Below, in pieces: positions 37,982 through 46,834 of a stretch of DNA of 64,000 nucleotides. This DNA comes from Schlegelella_A sp038241255 (GTDB lineage Bacteria > Pseudomonadota > Gammaproteobacteria > Burkholderiales > Burkholderiaceae_C): contig JBBRFW010000003.1 of assembly GCA_038241255.1 (NCBI GenBank), positions 1-64,000 of the forward strand. Direction: 5' to 3'. Position numbers and translations under genes: made by a program. Within the stretch, counting starts at the first letter, position 1. Each line of letters starts with the position of its first letter. Under the pieces are notes generated by a model. The model was not told the origin of the DNA. It did no database searches and worked only from the letters and a program-made list of their open reading frames with translations.

Positions 37982-39394
37982 ATGAAGAGCCTCTACCTGC
38001 GCATCTACGCCACCGTCGTGGTGGTGCTGCTGCTGTTCGCGCTCGTCTCCGGTTGGGTGCTCGAGCGCCACCTCGATGACGAGCGCGTCCGCAACGAGCA
38101 GGTCGTGAGCGACCGCCTCGCCGCGTGGGCCGAGCTGCTCGGCCATTCGCTGCCCGGCGCCGGTGCGTCCGGCGAGGTGCAGCTCGCGGCGCTGCGTGAC
38201 TGGTCGCAGCGGCTGCGCGTGCCGCTCGCGCTCGACGATGCGCAGGGCCAGCGCATCGGCGCCTCGGAGTCGTTCGAGCGCCGCAGCGCCGAAGGCATCG
38301 TCCGCCCCTTTTCGTTCAAGCTGGAAGACGGTCGCACGCTCTGGACGATGCGGCCCGGCGGCATGCGCCAGCTTGGTGGCCGGCGCGGCGGCGCGGGCCT
38401 CGAGGGCCGCGGGCCGGGCGGCGAAGGGCGCGGACCGGCCGGTGAAGGGCGCGGACCGGCCGGTGAGGAGCGGCCCCCGCGAGGCATCGGGCCGTGGCCG
38501 CTGCTACTGCCGGGACTGCCGCGCGGTGTCGCGCTCGCGATCGTCATGCTCGTCCTCTTCCTGGCCATCGCCGCGGGTGCGTATCCGGTCGTGCGCCGAC
38601 TGACGCGGCGCCTCGAGGCTCTCAAGCTCGGCGTCGAGCAGTTCGGCGCAGGCGCCCTCGGCCATCGCGTCGACGTGAGCGGCGCCGACGAGGTCGCGGC
38701 GGTCGCGGCGAGCTTCAATGTCGCCGCCGCGCGTGTCGAGGCGCTCGTCGATTCGCACCGCGCGCTGCTCGCCAACGCCAGCCACGAGCTGCGCTCGCCG
38801 CTGGCGCGGATGAAGATGGCGGTCTCGATGCTTGCGGAAGCGACGCCTGGCGAGCGCGACAAGCTGAAGACCGAGATCGACAAGAACGTCGCCGAGCTCG
38901 ACAGCCTGGTCGAGGAAGTGCTGCTCGCGAGCCGCCTCGACGTCGCCGAGACCCCGCTCCATCGCGACAAGGTCGATCTCCTCGGCGTCGCCGCCGAGGA
39001 GGCGGCGCGAATCGGGGCGTCCGTCGCCGGCACCGCCGATATCGTCGTTGCCGGCGACGAGCGGCTCCTGCGCCGCGCCGTCCGCAACCTGCTCGAGAAC
39101 GCGCAGCGCTACGGGGGTGGCGACGTCGAGATCGCACTCGCGCTCGTCACGCTGCGCAGCAGCGCGTTCGTGCGGATCGAGGTCTGCGATCGCGGTCCGG
39201 GTGTGCCCGAAGCGATGCGCGAGCGCATCTTCGAGCCGTTCTTCCGCATGCCCGGTCATGCCGAGCAGGCCGGCGGCGTCGGCCTCGGCCTGGCCCTCGT
39301 CAAGCAGATCGCCCAGCGTCACGGCGGGAGCGTCCGCTGCGAATCCCGTCCCGGCGGCGGCAGCGAGTTCGTGATCGAGCTGCCCGCTACATGA
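37982..39394 (+). CDS. CpxA-like sensor histidine kinase
   Basis: 470 residues, two membrane helices (about 5-25 and 178-200) with a periplasmic domain between. HAMP linker is next, then the H-box SHELRSPLARMK with phospho-His268. The N-box LLENAQRYGG and the G1/G2 boxes DRGPGVPEAMRERIFEPFF and GVGLGLALVKQI complete the ATP domain. The periplasmic domain ends in a Gly/Arg repeat tract (about residues 140-160) coded by tandem 21-bp units. Partner of the response regulator just upstream. Confidence 0.95.
   Translation: MKSLYLRIYATVVVVLLLFALVSGWVLERHLDDERVRNEQVVSDRLAAWAELLGHSLPGAGASGEVQLAALRDWSQRLRVPLALDDAQGQRIGASESFERRSAEGIVRPFSFKLEDGRTLWTMRPGGMRQLGGRRGGAGLEGRGPGGEGRGPAGEGRGPAGEERPPRGIGPWPLLLPGLPRGVALAIVMLVLFLAIAAGAYPVVRRLTRRLEALKLGVEQFGAGALGHRVDVSGADEVAAVAASFNVAAARVEALVDSHRALLANASHELRSPLARMKMAVSMLAEATPGERDKLKTEIDKNVAELDSLVEEVLLASRLDVAETPLHRDKVDLLGVAAEEAARIGASVAGTADIVVAGDERLLRRAVRNLLENAQRYGGGDVEIALALVTLRSSAFVRIEVCDRGPGVPEAMRERIFEPFFRMPGHAEQAGGVGLGLALVKQIAQRHGGSVRCESRPGGGSEFVIELPAT
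38394..38470 (+). repeat. Tandem 21-bp repeat inside the sensor kinase gene
   Basis: Units beginning GAAGGGCGCGGACCGGCCGG occur twice in direct succession, flanked by degenerate units. They encode GEGRGPA-type repeats close to the outer end of the second membrane helix. In frame, so copy number could vary without breaking the protein. Confidence 0.75.
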
Positions 39395-39401
39395 CCTTCG
39401 T

Positions 39402-40817
39402 CTAAAGCGGCCTCGGCGGGGCCGCTTGTCGCGAGTCACGTTGGAGCTTGTGGGCGAGAAGGGCCGTGAGGCCCAACGCGGCGATGGCGATGCCGAGCGT
39501 CGACATCGACCAGAAACCTCGCGCGCCGTGCATCCACGCCGGCGCGGCGTCGCCGGTCTCGAACGCGACCAGGTAGCCGCCGCCGAGCCCCACGCCCCAG
39601 AGCGCGAAGATGTAGACGAAGAGCGGCACCGTGGCGATTCGATACGCGCGCAGCACGAACGCGGCGACGGTCTGCGCCGCGTCGGCGATGTGGAACAGCG
39701 CGACCCAGGCGAGCAGCGGCAGCGCCGCGGCGGTGATCACCGGATTGCCGGTGTACAGGCCCACCACCTCGCGGCGCAGCGCATAGACGGCGCTGCCGAG
39801 GACGGCGGCGACAAGGACGCCGATCTCGAGGCCGACCCAGCCGATGCGGCGCGCGTCGGCGGCGTCGCCGGCGCCGACGCGTTGCGCCACCAGCGTGCTC
39901 GACGCGTTGGCGATTGCCAGCGGCAGCATGAACATCATCGAGACCATGTTGACAGCAATCTGGTGGCCGGCGACGGCGGTCATGCCGATGCGTGACACGA
40001 AGAACGCCATGAAGGTGAAGCCGGTCACCTCGACGAGAACCGCCAGGCCCATCGGCACCCCGATTCGAAGCAGCGCTTGCAGGCTCTCTCTGCTCGGGCG
40101 CGCCAGGGCGGTGCCCTGGCCGAGGCCGAAGCGGCGATAGAACGGATCGTGGCGAAGGACGAGCATCGCCGCCAGGAACTGGCACCACATGACGATCGCC
40201 GTCGCCAGGCCGCAGCCCGCCGCACCGAGAGCCGGCACACGCAACTCACCCAAGGGCGTCGCCACCGCCACGCCGAAGACGAGCGCGGCGTTGACTGGCA
40301 CCTTGAGCGCGAGCGCGACGATCTGCATCGCCATCACCGCCTTCGGTCGCGAGACGGCGACGTTGAAGCCGCGGTAGGCGGTGAAGACGAGCGCCGGCGG
40401 CAGCGCGAAGGCGAGCCCGTGCAGGTAGTCGCGCACCTTCGCCGCGACGGCGGGCTCGGCGCGCGCGAGGGCGAGGAACGGCTCCGGAAAGAGCAGGATC
40501 AAGCAGCCGGGCGCCGACAGCGCGAGGCCGAGCCACATCGCCTGCTGCGCCTCGTGCCCGCTCTCGCGCACCTGGCCGGCGCCGAACAGCTGGCCGGCGA
40601 TCGGGCCGACCGCCAGCACGGTGCCCATGAAGCCGACGAACACCGTGATGTAGACCGAGGCGCCGATCGCCAGCGCCGCGAGGTCGGTGGTGCTGGTGCG
40701 GGCCACCATCACGGTGTCAACGGTGCTGAACGCGAGCACCGCGAGCTGGCCGACGAACACCGGCCAGGCGAGCGGCGCGATCCGGCGCACGCCGTCGCGC
40801 AGGCCGAGCCGCGTCAT
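39402..40817 (-). CDS. MATE-family multidrug efflux transporter
   Basis: 471 residues, 12 predicted helices in two similar halves. The N-terminal half reads FVGQLAVLAFSTVDTVMVAR and the pore-lining region includes AIGASVYITVFVGFMGTVLA. MATE proteins export cationic drugs in exchange for Na+ or H+. Its start overlaps the stop of the upstream DUF3717/DUF1289 gene by 4 bases (ATGA). It converges with the sensor kinase gene, only 7 bases apart. Confidence 0.93.
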   Translation of the reverse strand: MTRLGLRDGVRRIAPLAWPVFVGQLAVLAFSTVDTVMVARTSTTDLAALAIGASVYITVFVGFMGTVLAVGPIAGQLFGAGQVRESGHEAQQAMWLGLALSAPGCLILLFPEPFLALARAEPAVAAKVRDYLHGLAFALPPALVFTAYRGFNVAVSRPKAVMAMQIVALALKVPVNAALVFGVAVATPLGELRVPALGAAGCGLATAIVMWCQFLAAMLVLRHDPFYRRFGLGQGTALARPSRESLQALLRIGVPMGLAVLVEVTGFTFMAFFVSRIGMTAVAGHQIAVNMVSMMFMLPLAIANASSTLVAQRVGAGDAADARRIGWVGLEIGVLVAAVLGSAVYALRREVVGLYTGNPVITAAALPLLAWVALFHIADAAQTVAAFVLRAYRIATVPLFVYIFALWGVGLGGGYLVAFETGDAAPAWMHGARGFWSMSTLGIAIAALGLTALLAHKLQRDSRQAAPPRPL

Positions 40818-41278
40818 GCGGCGGCGGCGAGGGCGTCTTCGCTGCCCGAGGCGGCGCGGGCCGACGCCGGCGCGACATCGTGGGCGCGCTCGGCGTACCG
40901 GTTGAAACGCCAGGCCGTTCCTTGGCGGGTGATGCGGCGCCAGGTCGCGCGTTTCTCGACCGGGGTCATCTCAGTCCAGCGCTGCACTTCCAGGAAGGTG
41001 CGACCGCAGCCCTTGCAGACCGCGTCGCCCTGGCTCGTCGAGCAGATCGCGATGCAGGGGGCATCGGGCGTGGTCGCGTACCACGCGAGCCAAGCGTCGC
41101 GCGCCGCCCGCGGCATCGATGGTTCGTCGCACTCGCTCTCGTGGTAGTAGACCATCAGCGCGTACACCTCGGCCAGCGCCAGGACCTCGGCGCAGGCGGT
41201 GATGCCGTCAGGCGAGGGACAACGCTCGCGCCACCAGTTGATGGCCGACTCGATGTCGGTGATGTGAAGGGCGGCCAC
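40814..41278 (-). CDS. DUF3717 / DUF1289 two-domain protein
   Basis: 154 residues from a GTG start. The N-terminal part (ITDIESAINWWRERCPS ... LALAEVYALMVYYHESEC) matches DUF3717. The C-terminal part has the DUF1289 cysteine pattern PCIAICSTSQGDAVCKGCGR, a likely small metal-binding site, followed by the usual WxxMTPxEKRATWRRI. The protein looks like a natural fusion of two domains found side by side in Burkholderiales. Function unknown. Cotranscribed with the MATE gene. Confidence 0.75.
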   Translation of the reverse strand: MAALHITDIESAINWWRERCPSPDGITACAEVLALAEVYALMVYYHESECDEPSMPRAARDAWLAWYATTPDAPCIAICSTSQGDAVCKGCGRTFLEVQRWTEMTPVEKRATWRRITRQGTAWRFNRYAERAHDVAPASARAASGSEDALAAAA

Positions 41279-41359
41279 GGCGCGACGAGGGAGAGGAAGG
41301 ATAGCAGCGGCCGTGCCGTCGGGCACTCCCGGTGGCACGGCGCCCGGCCGCGGGATGGA

Positions 41360-41812
41360 TCAGCGCGGCGCGCTCGCCGCCCCAGGTGCTGGGACGACGA
41401 TGACCGTCGGTTCCCCGACCGTCGTGGTGGTCGTCTCGCGGATGATTCCGCCGCCGGCGACGCTGCCCGACGTCGTCGTCTTCTGGTTCTGCTGGCTCGG
41501 CCCTTCGATGCGGGCCAGGCAGTCGGCCTTGTCCTTCGGCGCGACGGTGTTGCAGCGGTCGATCGCGTTCTGGCGCATCGAGCCGGCGTTGTCGAGGCGG
41601 TTGCGCTTGCGCTCGCCCTGGGCGGCGCCGGCTTCCTTCAGGCAGGTGGCGCGATCCTCGGCGGTGCGACCGGCATCGCAGTCGGCACGCTCCTTCAGGT
41701 AGGGCGAATTGGCGCCCAGGGCGCCGGCTTCGGCGCCCTGCGACGGGGCCGCGTAGCCGGCCGCGAGGCCGACCGCGAGCAGGCCGGCAAGGGATGCAAG
41801 ATTCAGTTTCAT
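41360..41812 (-). CDS. Exported Cys-containing protein of unknown function
   Basis: 150 residues. The signal peptide (about 1-26, ending SQGAEA) is followed by a charged helical region with four cysteines spaced in pairs (ADCDAGRTAEDRATCLKEAG; DRCNTVAPKDKADCLARIEG), likely two disulphides. The tail is Thr/Val-rich. Similar proteins are known only as hypothetical proteins in Burkholderiales. Probably periplasmic. Confidence 0.75.
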   Translation of the reverse strand: MKLNLASLAGLLAVGLAAGYAAPSQGAEAGALGANSPYLKERADCDAGRTAEDRATCLKEAGAAQGERKRNRLDNAGSMRQNAIDRCNTVAPKDKADCLARIEGPSQQNQKTTTSGSVAGGGIIRETTTTTVGEPTVIVVPAPGAASAPR

Positions 41813-42011
41813 CGATGTCTCCAGTTTGCGCGCGCGTCACCCTCTATCCGGCGCAGCACGATGTCCTCACCATACGGCGCCGCGCCTCGACAGAGGCGTA
41901 GGACGGCACCGCGCGCCGGCGCCGCCCAAGGTCCCGTCGCGGATGTGTGGCTGCCGGCCGCGGCGGTCGGCTGATCGTCACACCGGCGGCAAGGGCGTCG
42001 AGAATGGCGAC

Positions 42012-42557
42012 ATGGCCTGTTCATCGCAGCTGCGCGAATCGATCCGGCGCGCGCGTCTTCGCGCGAGCGTCCCCGGCTTTTCGCTGCTCGAGCTAATGGT
42101 CGTGATCGCGATCATCGTCATCCTCGCACTGATCGCGCTGCCCGGCATCCCCGACAAGCTGATCCGCGATCGCATCGTCGAGGCGGTGAAGCTCGCCGAC
42201 ATCGTCAAACCCCCGATCGCAGCCGCCTGGGCCGCAACCGGGACCTTGCCGGTTGACAACGCCGCCGCCGGGTTGCCGGTCGCCGAGAAGATCGTCAACG
42301 AATACATCAGCTCGATGGCCGTCGAATCGGGCGCGATCCAAGTGACCTTTGGCAACCGCGCAAACGGCGCGATCCAGGGCAAGGTGCTGAGCCTGCGGCC
42401 CGGCGTCGTCGAGGACGCGCGGATCGTACCGGTCTCCTGGGTCTGCGGCCATGCCGAGCCGCCCGGCAAGATGACCGTGCGCGGGCTCGACAAGACCGAC
42501 GTCCCGCTGCGCTACCTGCCGCTCAACTGCCGCGCCGCCGCGGCCTCGCCACCATGA
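42012..42557 (+). CDS. Type IV pilin-like (PulG-type) protein
   Basis: 181 residues. A prepilin peptidase site PG-FSLLELMVVIAIIVILAL lies at residues 21-40: cleavage after Gly22, and Glu27 at position +5 as required. One N-terminal helix and a C-terminal globular part with two cysteines (WVCGHAEP, LNCRAAAA) follow, as in type IV pilins. No other pilus genes are nearby, so it is an orphan minor or major pilin. The stop overlaps the start of the SenA/EgtB-like gene (ATGA). Confidence 0.85.
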   Translation: MACSSQLRESIRRARLRASVPGFSLLELMVVIAIIVILALIALPGIPDKLIRDRIVEAVKLADIVKPPIAAAWAATGTLPVDNAAAGLPVAEKIVNEYISSMAVESGAIQVTFGNRANGAIQGKVLSLRPGVVEDARIVPVSWVCGHAEPPGKMTVRGLDKTDVPLRYLPLNCRAAAASPP

Positions 42558-43804
42558 TCGGGCTCGCTGCCTCCGGCCTCGACAGCGCCAGCGTGCGCGC
42601 TGGCGGCAAGGAGCTGCTTTCGCTGGGGCTGATCGAGGCGCGCAACCACACCTTGCGCTGGGCCGGCGCCCTCGAGGCGGCGGCCGAAGGCCGGGCGCTC
42701 GCGCTCGCCGGCGACTTCGCGCCGGCCATCGCCGCCGAGCTCGACCCGCCGCTCTGGACGCTCGGCCACATCGCCTGGTTCCAGGAGCACTGGATCGCCC
42801 GCAACGTGCAGCGAATGCGCGGCGAGCGCGCCGATCCGACGCACCCGCGCCTGGCCTCGATCCTGCCGGCGGCCGATGCCTGGTACGAGCCTGCAGTCGA
42901 GCGGACGCGGCGGCGCGAGCTTGCGGCGGGCGAGCTGCCCGACCTGGCCGCGACGCGCGCGTACCTCGTCGAGACGCTCGAGACGACGCTCGAGCTGCTC
43001 GCCGGCCTCGCCGTCGAGGACGACGAGACGCTCTACTTCCATCGCCTAGCGCTCTTCCACGAGGAAATCCACGCGGAGGCGTTGGCCGTGCTGGCGCAGA
43101 CGCTCGGCATCGACAGCGGCTTGGTGGGGCGGGTCGTGACGCGGCCGCCGCGCCCGCCGCTGTTTTTTCCGGCGACGCGCTGGCTTCTCGGCTCGAGCGG
43201 CGCCGGCTTTCGCTTCGACAACGAGGCCGAGCCGCATCCGGTCGACGTGCCCGAGTTCGAGATCGACGCGCAGGCCGTGACGTGGGCGCAGTACGGCGAG
43301 TTCGTCGAGGACGGCGGCTACGACGAGCGCGCGCACTGGAGCCGCGCCGGCTGGGAGTGGCTGCAGCGCGAAGGGCGCAGGACGCCGCGCCACGTCGACC
43401 AGATGCGCCAAGGGGTCCTGCAGCGGCGCTTCGGCGTGCTCGCGCGCGTCGCCGCCTCGCACCCCGCGGTGCACGTGAGCTGGCACGAAGCGGATGCGTG
43501 GTGCCGCTGGGCGGGGCGGCGCCTGCCGAGCGAGGTCGAGTGGGAAGCCGCCGCGCACCAGGGCGCGAGCCGGGGCTTTCGCTGGGGCGAGGTGCACGAG
43601 TGGACGGCGAGCACGTTCCGGCCGTACCCTGGCTTCGTCGCCGGGCCCTGGCGCGACTATTCGGTCCCGGCGTTCGGCTCGCATAAGGTGCTGCGGGGCG
43701 CCTCGTTCGCGACCCGCCCCAGCCTGCGCAGCGCGCGTCTGCGCGGGTTCGAGCGCGCCGACCGCGACGACGGTTTCTTCGGCCTTCGAAGTTGCGCCGC
43801 ATAG
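42554..43804 (+). CDS. EgtB/SenA-like sulfoxide- or selenoxide-synthase family protein
   Basis: 416 residues. An N-terminal DinB-like four-helix domain carries iron-site candidates in LGHIAWFQEHW and FHEEIHAE (His169/His173). It is followed by a formylglycine-enzyme-sulfatase (SUMF1/FGE) domain with HVSWHEADAWCRWAG, LPSEVEWE and RGASFATRP. EgtB joins Cys or gamma-Glu-Cys to trimethylhistidine in ergothioneine synthesis; SenA does the same with selenosugar for selenoneine. The N-terminal pattern (ELDPPLWTLGHIAWFQE) looks nearer SenA, but no egtD, senB or selD is adjacent. Exact substrate open. Confidence 0.7.
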   Translation: MIGLAASGLDSASVRAGGKELLSLGLIEARNHTLRWAGALEAAAEGRALALAGDFAPAIAAELDPPLWTLGHIAWFQEHWIARNVQRMRGERADPTHPRLASILPAADAWYEPAVERTRRRELAAGELPDLAATRAYLVETLETTLELLAGLAVEDDETLYFHRLALFHEEIHAEALAVLAQTLGIDSGLVGRVVTRPPRPPLFFPATRWLLGSSGAGFRFDNEAEPHPVDVPEFEIDAQAVTWAQYGEFVEDGGYDERAHWSRAGWEWLQREGRRTPRHVDQMRQGVLQRRFGVLARVAASHPAVHVSWHEADAWCRWAGRRLPSEVEWEAAAHQGASRGFRWGEVHEWTASTFRPYPGFVAGPWRDYSVPAFGSHKVLRGASFATRPSLRSARLRGFERADRDDGFFGLRSCAA

Positions 43805-43953
43805 GCGCGCCGGAGGCGTCAGCGGCAGGCGGCGCATTAGGGAAAGCATCCTTGCGATGCCCCCCGCCCCTCCAACAATGGGTCGAACAAGCCCTCTCGC
43901 GGCGGCGCCACATCCCTGACGACCGCCTCGCGAACATCCAGCAGGAGAACGGC

Positions 43954-44436
43954 GTGGACATCCCCATCTCACTCACCGTCAACGGCAAGGCCGTGACGAA
44001 GACCGTCGATTCGCGGACGCTGCTCGTCCAGTTCCTGCGCGAACAGCTGCAGCTCACGGGCACCCATGTCGGCTGCGACACGGCGCAGTGCGGCGCGTGC
44101 ACGGTGCACATGAACGGGCGTGCGGTCAAGTCGTGCTCGATGCTCGCGGCGCAGGTGCAGGGGAGCACCATCACCACCATCGAAGGCCTCGCCGCCAAGG
44201 ACGGGGAGTTGCACCCGATGCAGGCAGCATTCCGCGAGTGCCACGGCCTGCAGTGCGGGTTCTGCACGCCCGGCATGGTGATGTCAGCGGTGCAGCTGCT
44301 TGCCGACAACCCGAAGGCGAACGAGGAGGAAATCCGCGAGGCGCTCGACGGCAACATCTGCCGCTGCACGGGGTACCACAACATCGTCAAGTCGATCCAG
44401 TTCTGCCAGTCGGGCAAGACCCCGACCGCGGTCTGA
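43954..44436 (+). CDS. coxS: CO-dehydrogenase-type small subunit (2Fe-2S)
   Basis: 160 residues. Two [2Fe-2S] clusters are visible: the plant-type one in CDTAQCGACTVHMNGRAVKSC (about 41-61) and the second in CHGLQCGFCTPG plus CRCTGYHNIVKS. The subunit passes electrons from the Mo site to FAD. The GTG at 43954 has the AGGAGA ribosome site 8 bases upstream, like the AGGAG sites in front of coxL and coxM, so it is preferred over upstream in-frame starts. First gene of the cox cluster. Confidence 0.92.
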   Translation: MDIPISLTVNGKAVTKTVDSRTLLVQFLREQLQLTGTHVGCDTAQCGACTVHMNGRAVKSCSMLAAQVQGSTITTIEGLAAKDGELHPMQAAFRECHGLQCGFCTPGMVMSAVQLLADNPKANEEEIREALDGNICRCTGYHNIVKSIQFCQSGKTPTAV

Positions 44437-44447
44437 AGGAGCGGAAC

Positions 44448-46820
44448 ATGGGCAACATGAACGAAGTCGCGGCTAGCCCTATCGGCCAGAGCCTGCGCCG
44501 CCGCGAGGACCGGCGCTTCATCACCGGCGCTGCCAACTACACCGACGACGTCGTCCTGCAAGGGCAGACCTTCGGCGTCTTTTTGCGCAGTCCGCACGCG
44601 CACGCGCGCATCCGCTCGATCGACATGGCTGCCGCGAAGGCCGCGCCGGGCGTGATCGACATCATCACCGGCGCCGACCTCGCCGAGGCCAAGGTCGGCG
44701 GCCTGCCGTGCGGCTGGCTGATCCACAGCAAGGACGGCACGCCGATGAAGGAGCCCGCGCATCCGGTGCTCGCGCAGGGCAAGGTGCGCCACGTCGGCGA
44801 CCAGGTCGCGCTCATCGTCGCCGAGACGCTCCTGCAGGCGAAGGACGCGGCCGAGCTGGTCGTCGTCGATTACGAGGAGCTGCCGGCGGTGATCGACCTC
44901 AGCGCCGCCGACTCGATCGGGACGAGCGTGCACGACGACGTCACCGACAACGTCTGCTACGACTGGGGCCATGGCGACAAGGCGGCGGTCGACGCCGCAT
45001 TCGCGAAGGCGGCGCACGTGACGAAGCTCTCGTTCGTCAACAACCGGCTGATCCCGAACGCGATTGAGCCACGCGCCGCCAACGCCAGCTACAACCGGAG
45101 CGACGAGAGCTATACGCTCTACGTCGCCAACCAGAATCCGCACGTCGAGCGGCTGCTGATGTGCGCCTTCGTTCTCGGCCTGCCCGAATCGAAGGTGCGC
45201 GTGATCGCGCCCGACGTCGGCGGCGGCTTCGGCTCGAAGATCTTCCTGTACCCGGAAGACGTCGCCCTGGTCTGGGCGAGCAAGCGAGTCGGCCGGCCGA
45301 TCAAGTGGACAGCCGAGCGGAGCGAGTCGTTCCTCACCGACGCGCACGGTCGCGACCACGTCACGACCGCCGAGATGGCGATGGACGGCAACGGCAACTT
45401 CCTGGCCCTGCGCGTGAAGACGATCGCCAACATGGGCGCGTACCTGTCCACCTTCGCGTCGGCGGTGCCGACGATCCTCTACGCGACGCTCCTCGCCGGC
45501 CAGTACAAGACGCCGGCGATCTACGCCGAGGTCAAGGCCGTGTTCACCAACACTGCGCCGGTCGACGCCTACCGCGGCGCCGGCCGGCCCGAGGCAACCT
45601 ACGTCGTCGAGCGCATCGTCGAGCAGGCGGCGCGGGAGATGAAGATGGATCCGGCCGAGATCCGGCGTCGCAACTTCATCACCGCCTTTCCCTACGCGAC
45701 ACCGGTCGGCCTCACCTACGACGTCGGCGGCTACGGCGCCCACCTCGAGAAGGCGATGGAGCTCGCCGACGTCTCGGGCTTCGCGGCGCGCAAGGCGGCA
45801 TCGGCGGCAAAGGGCAGGAAGCGAGGCCTGGGCTACGCCTGCTACATCGAGGCCTGCGGCATCGCGCCGTCGAACATCGCCGGCGCGCTCGGGGCGCGCG
45901 CGGGGCTGTTCGAGGCGGGCGAGGTGCGCGTTCATCCGACCGGGACGGTGACGGTCTTCACCGGCTCGCACAGCCACGGCCAAGGCCACGAGACGACGTT
46001 CGCGCAGGTCGTCGCGGGTCGACTCGGAATCCCGGTCGGCAACGTCGAGATCGTCCACGGCGACACCGGCCGCGTGCCGTTCGGCATGGGCACCTACGGC
46101 AGCCGATCGCTCGCGGTCGGCGGCACGGCGATCGTCAAGGCGGTCGATAAGGTCATCGCCAAGGGCAAGAAGATCGCCGCCCACCTGCTCGAGGCGGCCG
46201 ACACCGACATCGAGTTCGAGAACGGCGAATTCAAGGTCGCGGGCACCGACAAGAAGGTCGCTTGGGGCAACGTCACGCTGACGGCCTACGTGCCCCACAA
46301 CTTCCCGCTCGACAAGCTCGAGCCCGGGCTGAACGAGAACGCCTTCTACGACCCGACCAACTTCACCTACCCGGCCGGCACCTATATCTGCGAAGTCGAG
46401 GTCGACGCCGACACCGGCATGGTGAAGATCGAGCAGTTCGTCGCCGTCGACGACTTCGGCAACATCGTCAATCCGATGATCGTCGAGGGCCAGGTGCACG
46501 GCGGCATCGCCCAGGGCCTGGGCCAGGCGATGATGGAGGCCTGCGCGTACGACCCGAACTCGGGCCAGCTCGTCACCGGCTCGTACATGGACTACGCGAT
46601 GCCGCGCGCGATGGACATCCCGAGCTTCAAGGTCGCGACGACCAACACGCCGTGCAGCCACAACCCGCTCGGCGTCAAGGGCTGCGGCGAGGCCGGAGCG
46701 ATCGGCTCCCCGCCCGCCTACATCAATGCGCTCACCGACGCGCTCGGCATCGTCGACCTGGCGATGCCGGCGACGCCGGAGCGGGTCTGGCGCGCCGCCA
46801 ACGGCATGTCCGCCGCCTGA
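44448..46820 (+). CDS. coxL: CO-dehydrogenase-type Mo large subunit, form II
   Basis: 790 residues, xanthine-dehydrogenase family, binding Mo-cytosine-dinucleotide. The active-site motif is AYRGAGR at residues 374-380, which marks form II; the proven CO-oxidising form I has AYXCSFR. The base-catalytic Glu is in GVKGCGEAGAIGSPPA near the C-terminus. Form II enzymes have been linked to CO but may use other small substrates. AAGGAG ribosome site before the ATG at 44448. Confidence 0.93.
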   Translation: MGNMNEVAASPIGQSLRRREDRRFITGAANYTDDVVLQGQTFGVFLRSPHAHARIRSIDMAAAKAAPGVIDIITGADLAEAKVGGLPCGWLIHSKDGTPMKEPAHPVLAQGKVRHVGDQVALIVAETLLQAKDAAELVVVDYEELPAVIDLSAADSIGTSVHDDVTDNVCYDWGHGDKAAVDAAFAKAAHVTKLSFVNNRLIPNAIEPRAANASYNRSDESYTLYVANQNPHVERLLMCAFVLGLPESKVRVIAPDVGGGFGSKIFLYPEDVALVWASKRVGRPIKWTAERSESFLTDAHGRDHVTTAEMAMDGNGNFLALRVKTIANMGAYLSTFASAVPTILYATLLAGQYKTPAIYAEVKAVFTNTAPVDAYRGAGRPEATYVVERIVEQAAREMKMDPAEIRRRNFITAFPYATPVGLTYDVGGYGAHLEKAMELADVSGFAARKAASAAKGRKRGLGYACYIEACGIAPSNIAGALGARAGLFEAGEVRVHPTGTVTVFTGSHSHGQGHETTFAQVVAGRLGIPVGNVEIVHGDTGRVPFGMGTYGSRSLAVGGTAIVKAVDKVIAKGKKIAAHLLEAADTDIEFENGEFKVAGTDKKVAWGNVTLTAYVPHNFPLDKLEPGLNENAFYDPTNFTYPAGTYICEVEVDADTGMVKIEQFVAVDDFGNIVNPMIVEGQVHGGIAQGLGQAMMEACAYDPNSGQLVTGSYMDYAMPRAMDIPSFKVATTNTPCSHNPLGVKGCGEAGAIGSPPAYINALTDALGIVDLAMPATPERVWRAANGMSAA

Positions 46821-46834
46821 AGCAGGAGAACACC

